Positions 7,801 to 10,284 of a stretch of 10,284 bases of DNA are shown piece after piece. Position numbers and translations under genes: made by a program. This DNA comes from Phoronis pallida (Eukaryota; Phoronida; Phoronidae): the NCBI GenBank assembly GCA_028565715.1, contig JAOXYC010244345.1:1-10284 (forward strand). The letters run 5' to 3'. How positions within the stretch are numbered: position 1 is the first letter of the stretch; every line of letters begins with the position of its first letter. The notes under the pieces were generated by a model. That model did not search any database and was not told the DNA's origin. It saw nothing but the letters and a program-made list of their open reading frames with translations.

Positions 7801-10247
7801 CGAAATATGAAATGATTAATGTCAGAGTTTACTTGCTTGCTTTCAGTTGCATACTGAGCACTCAATAGATACTCAATTGACTTGGCAAACCTTCCATCAC
7901 AGTCAAGAAGTCGTTGATTAAAGTAACGTCTAGGATGTAGTTTTACAGGTCTTTCAGCAGTAAGAGCATTTTTACCAGTAGGATACAAATGAGGATAAGC
8001 CAGTTCTTCATAATGTTTATCACTTAGTAAGGGCATGGGTTTCTCATCTTCACCAGGAGCAACACTGATCACCTTTCCAGAGATTTCAGGATTTTCTTCA
8101 ATCATGCTCGTTTCAAAAGGCAAGCCACAATCATTTGATTTCTTCAAAAAAGCAGCCTCATCCTCTGCTCTAAGATTTTCATCATCATCACCATCATTAC
8201 TATCATCATCTGAATTAACATTTATTGGATCTACACCTCCTATCAAATGCATTTCAGATTGTTTATTTATGTTCTCTACAACCACTACTGGTTCATCATC
8301 TGTCTCATTTTCTAATAATATAACATAATGGCTTTGAGCAATCAATCCCAAATGAAACTCATTGACAGAACCGTACCTTGAAATCACCTCTTCAACAGTA
8401 TCACTTCTTGTAGTGTGCACAAAAACTTTTAAAGAAAACATATCTGATATTGCCTGAAGAGTAATGTGGTCACCCCACTGACAGTCATGTTCTAAGGCAT
8501 CTAGATATCTTACCCATCTAATTTCACGTTGATCTTCTTCATTACCAATCACTTCAATAGCTCTATCTTCAGCATTAGGCTGCTCAGTGTCTGCATTTGT
8601 CAAGTCATCAGCTGAAATACGATTACAGACAAAATCCTTATAAAACTCTGCATTATTAGACATGTGAGAGGCAATATGTTTTCGCAAGTCATTTGGTTCA
8701 TATGTACCAATGCTGATCCTCTTTAAATGATAACAAACAGCAGAAAATAAACAGTTACCGTCACTTGAGACATCCAACATTCTCATGCCATTTGTCTTCG
8801 CAAGATTATTAATATTACCCTGATGGCCTACATGTAAAACCAGACTTTCCACTGGTTCATTGCATTCATCATCAATTAAGTGATTGTCAGTACTATGGAC
8901 TGGGTCAATGCATTTGTTATCAATAGATTGATTATCAGTACATGTCATAGCCTCCCATAACTCGCTATCATCAGACTTTGACTCAGCAACCCAATTGCTA
9001 TTAACGTTGATATCAGAATAGTAAGGATTGTTGCCCTTCAACCAGCGCAATGCTGTCAGTACTCTTGTAGGATCCACATAGTTATACATATAGTGCGACT
9101 TATACTTTCGACGTCGTTTAAATTTCAATGGCAAAAGTTGGCACTGTGATGGTAGTCGAGGGAATAGTGAGCAAATTGTGTCAAGTTTTGATGGCACGTT
9201 TACTGCAGGTCCATGAATTGCGTGTTGCTTTCCACGAGGTAAACCAACCAGTTTCATGAATGGTATTCGTTGCGCAACAAGTCTCAATTCAAGTGAATTC
9301 ATGTTTTTCAGTTCAGAAGGCTGAGCGTCTAGGGCCAAGTTGTTTGCTTTTGACTGACTAGGCATTTTCCCACGTTTTAAGGTACCATGACAAGTAATGC
9401 ATACCCACTCATTGCCATCAAGAGACATTTTCCTGTGACCAAGAACCGACTGTAACATGGCTTCACTAACCTTTGTATACTGCAGAGGTTTAAAATACAC
9501 AACTGATGGCCTGTACATTAAACGATGACAACAACAACAAATGTGATCTGGACCATTTCGAACCAGTTTGAGAAAACGTTTGATAATAAAATCATCTGTA
9601 GGAATGAAAGATTTCCTCTTTTGAAAGGTCTTCTTGTTATTTACATTCTTCTGATAAAGACGTTTTTGTCTTTTTTCATATGATTCTTCAGAACGAGATT
9701 TTGTAGAATTCAATCTGCTTTTATATAGCCTTTTGTGCCTATCTTCAGGGGTTTGCCTAGCACGACTAGCAGTTACATTTGCCTTTACTTGGTCTAATCT
9801 AACACGTTTCTCTTCAGGGGTTTGCCTAGCATGACTAGCAGTTACATTTGCCTTTACTTGGTCTAATCTAACACGTTTCTCTTCAGGGGTTTGCCTAGCA
9901 CGACTAGCAGTTACATTTGCCTTTACTTGGTCTAATCTAACACGTTTCTCTTCAGGGGTTTGCCTAGCATGACTAGCAGTTACATTTGCCTTTACTTGGT
10001 CTAATCTAACACGTTTCTCTTCAGGGGTTTGCCTAGCATGACTTGCAGTAACATTTGACTTTTCTTTGTTTAATCGAACACGTCTCTTTTCAGGGGTTTC
10101 TTTAGCCCTGCATTTTGAAACATTTTTCTGAACTTGGTCTAGTCTGACACGCTTTTCTTCAGAACATTCAGTTTCACGCAACTGTTCCAGCCTCAACCTT
10201 GCCAACTTTTTACGCTTTTCCACACTTTGCTTTTTAGTACGTGGCAT
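4896..10247 (-). CDS. Helentron Rep-helicase protein, upstream part: STPR-like repeats, DUF6570-like, OTU, Rep HUH, helicase N-terminal half
   Basis: This frame encodes 1,783 residues from the ATG at 10247 to a TAA at 4898-4896. Residues 26-209 are 23-residue repeats. Residues 232-412 carry C237-x2-C240 and C283-x2-C286H, then the RIPFMKLVGLPRGKQ stretch typical of DUF6570 in Helitron proteins. Residues 487-647 form an OTU protease domain (D496-G-N-C499, WGD, H640-Y). Residues 677-702 are acidic. Residues 772-982 are Helitron_like_N, with RGSPHAHILLW carrying the HUH (H973, H975). The nucleophile motif YVASYLTK places Y1151 and Y1155. The helicase begins near 1470: Walker A GPGGVGKS (K1523), TAPTGVAA, Walker B IDEIS (D1608, E1609), GDLYQLPP, VMRQR. 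The protein should cut and rejoin single-stranded transposon ends and unwind DNA in the nucleus. The frame also opens at TTG 10256, but ATG 10247 has A at -3 and starts a basic MPRTKKQS segment. No in-frame stop precedes it in the window, so an earlier start is possible. The frame is intact until the TAA, which falls inside the helicase. Confidence 0.93.
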   Translation of the reverse strand: MPRTKKQSVEKRKKLARLRLEQLRETECSEEKRVRLDQVQKNVSKCRAKETPEKRRVRLNKEKSNVTASHARQTPEEKRVRLDQVKANVTASHARQTPEEKRVRLDQVKANVTASRARQTPEEKRVRLDQVKANVTASHARQTPEEKRVRLDQVKANVTASRARQTPEDRHKRLYKSRLNSTKSRSEESYEKRQKRLYQKNVNNKKTFQKRKSFIPTDDFIIKRFLKLVRNGPDHICCCCHRLMYRPSVVYFKPLQYTKVSEAMLQSVLGHRKMSLDGNEWVCITCHGTLKRGKMPSQSKANNLALDAQPSELKNMNSLELRLVAQRIPFMKLVGLPRGKQHAIHGPAVNVPSKLDTICSLFPRLPSQCQLLPLKFKRRRKYKSHYMYNYVDPTRVLTALRWLKGNNPYYSDINVNSNWVAESKSDDSELWEAMTCTDNQSIDNKCIDPVHSTDNHLIDDECNEPVESLVLHVGHQGNINNLAKTNGMRMLDVSSDGNCLFSAVCYHLKRISIGTYEPNDLRKHIASHMSNNAEFYKDFVCNRISADDLTNADTEQPNAEDRAIEVIGNEEDQREIRWVRYLDALEHDCQWGDHITLQAISDMFSLKVFVHTTRSDTVEEVISRYGSVNEFHLGLIAQSHYVILLENETDDEPVVVVENINKQSEMHLIGGVDPINVNSDDDSNDGDDDENLRAEDEAAFLKKSNDCGLPFETSMIEENPEISGKVISVAPGEDEKPMPLLSDKHYEELAYPHLYPTGKNALTAERPVKLHPRRYFNQRLLDCDGRFAKSIEYLLSAQYATESKQVNSDINHFIFRRGSGKHFQGHEINAGLVKNVQHMNEMIKTDNAYKILKNVRGSPGYYQSLFYDVLAMIRQRNIPNMFLTLSAADCRWFDTIQTIARQYGTVLSDQDVANLTFTERSNWLRCNPVTAARHFQYRLDLFFRDVLLSNAHPLGEITDYVSRIEFQARGSPHAHILLWIKDAPILNEQTDEDVCSFISKHITCAFPEDDEVLLDLVEHLQVHSHSAYCRKKGSCRFKYPRPPSSETILAREPVEIGKKESAKDILSLVQDVLTSEETPTGLSLMQLCELAGTTVDDYMEALSVSQKSSTVVLQRSPSELNVNAYNPTVLKAWQANIDIQYIVDAYACIVYVASYLTKDERGMGELLKQACQECRDTDITSTLRKVGSVFLNNREVSAQEAVYRLLSMPLKRTSRKVVFVNTDPKATRVAVLKDKVALDKLESDDTDIFQKSLTDRYESRPNNVENVCLAEFGANYTTRYKDDDDEDDSIPVVLEQEADAPMSLPQKIKLKDGKGVMYKRKKTAVIRFRKFNVEKEPSNFYRAKLMLYLPWRNEERDLKAGYDNYNSHYNAVSQLILENEQKYTHNADLIDHAIDNNVQNGPPQHMWELLAPGIEHENLQAQNEGLVVERQVEQEDLDANAVMFERPPSENASDLVARYDIEENREMLTPQEYRGMMRNLNQKQREIVFYHRKWCKHAVRCLKRNEKPKAYRLFLSGPGGVGKSHVIRLIHSDTKRFFSLSRQFKPTDIVTLLTAPTGVAAFNINGMTIHSALLLRTSKYGQHGEPLTCDKLNTLRSKLEHLQLLVIDEISMVGSDMLLNIHRRLTEIMGPCDDSELFGNVCILAVGDLYQLPPVCQSHIYDAVRNPLATLYGSLWKEYFSLHELNVVMRQRDDQDFAELLCRVRVGKHTEDDIATLRSRQIDENSPDYPYDALHVFAYNCDVDNWNQIRLRAIEPDQNKRVKIPAIDDKKDSTRLLELEHIE
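9621..10172 (-). repeat. In-frame 69-bp tandem repeat encoding 23-residue STPR-like units
   Basis: About eight consecutive 23-residue units are encoded near the N-terminus. Units two to seven follow (R/K)xTPExxxxRL....N....R. The four central copies (9759-10034, 4 x 69 bp) are nearly identical and begin RQTPEEKRVRL. The flanking copies are diverged: one starts KETPEKRRVRL, one RQTPEDRHKRL, and the outermost are looser. The 23-residue period and TPE-x-R-x-RL core match the score-and-three peptide repeat (STPR) known as the DNA-binding region of silkworm fibroin-modulator-binding protein. That match is from memory of the family pattern. Within the central block the units end alternately in SHA and SRA, so the block looks like a 138-bp dimer duplicated once. 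Confidence 0.9.
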
Positions 10248-10284
10248 ATTGCCCAAGATGGTAAGTAATGTACTACAACCAATA

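Larger units (their letters stand above)
2610..10284 (-). mobile_element. Helentron-type Helitron (autonomous class, one nonsense mutation), 5' end outside the window
   Basis: A rolling-circle DNA transposon is recognised from its single long protein, which joins a Rep HUH/two-tyrosine nuclease to a PIF1-type helicase and then to a C-terminal APE-like (EEP) endonuclease. By established usage the Rep-helicase-endonuclease order marks the Helentron/Helitron2 group and is absent from canonical Helitron1 elements. The element reads right to left. Coding sequence runs almost to the right edge of the window, so the 5' terminus and promoter are not visible. The left boundary given here is the outer edge of a cluster of GC-rich palindromes, inferred as the 3' terminal structure; the exact end is not proved. 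I see no convincing canonical CTRR end spaced correctly from a hairpin, which is acceptable because Helentron ends differ from Helitron1 ends. Internal coding sequence is almost undamaged, suggesting a young copy. Confidence 0.85.

Noticed and set aside
8035-8328. 97-codon plus-strand serine-rich open frame
   Set aside because: It is the shadow of the acidic GAT/GAA-rich linker of the transposase on the other strand.
10254-10256. TTG as the start of the large protein
   Set aside because: TTG initiation is unusual in animals. ATG at 10247 is three codons downstream with A at -3. An even earlier start beyond the window remains possible because the frame stays open to the edge.
10258-10267. Plus-strand ATG/GTAAGT perfect 5' splice donor
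   Set aside because: It is antisense to the transposon gene and no plus-strand coding exon leads into it, so it is probably chance.

Overview
This is a eukaryotic, almost certainly animal, genomic window dominated by one autonomous rolling-circle transposon of the Helitron superfamily, Helentron (Helitron2) type. It lies on the minus strand. There are no bacterial operons, ribosome binding sites, tRNAs, rRNAs or CRISPR arrays. The AT-rich, repeat-filled flanks, the 6.6-kb intronless transposon frame and the domain set fit a metazoan genome. An aquatic invertebrate such as a mollusc is my guess from the element type, and the sequence does not prove it.

Layout from the element's 5' side (right) to its 3' side (left). 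From 10247 down to 3645 runs one reading frame of about 2,200 codons, broken by a single in-frame TAA at 4898-4896. The 21 codons after that stop and the whole 3645-4832 segment are in the same frame and continue the same helicase domain, so the two open frames are one gene with one nonsense mutation. In order, the encoded protein has: a basic N-terminus; about eight 23-residue repeats resembling the STPR DNA-binding repeat; a Cys-pair region of the DUF6570 kind found in Helitron proteins; an OTU cysteine protease domain with intact Cys and His; an acidic linker; the Helitron-like N/Rep HUH nuclease with its two tyrosines; a PIF1-type helicase (interrupted by the TAA); and a C-terminal endonuclease/exonuclease/phosphatase (EEP, APE-like) domain with its catalytic residues intact. 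The EEP domain after the helicase is the Helentron hallmark.

From 3644 down to about 2600 is AT-rich, gene-poor sequence. It ends in a striking GC-rich cluster of palindromes (2610-2753): a 14-bp perfect palindrome, four copies of a GGCCTTAAGGGCC-type dyad in a 45-bp tandem duplication, and a 45-bp hairpin. This is the best candidate in the window for the 3' terminal structure of the element. The 5' end lies beyond 10284.

From 1 to about 2570 I find no convincing gene. The stretch holds layered repeats: a 48-bp direct repeat 321 bp apart, nested inverted repeats resembling a foldback or MITE remnant, a 33-bp tandem duplication with CATGATCATG palindromes, a diverged duplication of about 105 bp, and a duplicated block whose second copy has lost about 50 bp internally.

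If intact, the Rep domain would nick and join single strands, the helicase would unwind and displace the strand, and the EEP endonuclease would probably help at the target or donor site. The STPR-like array probably contacts DNA, and the OTU domain probably acts on host ubiquitin-type modifiers. The interrupted frame suggests that this copy is no longer autonomous but died recently.
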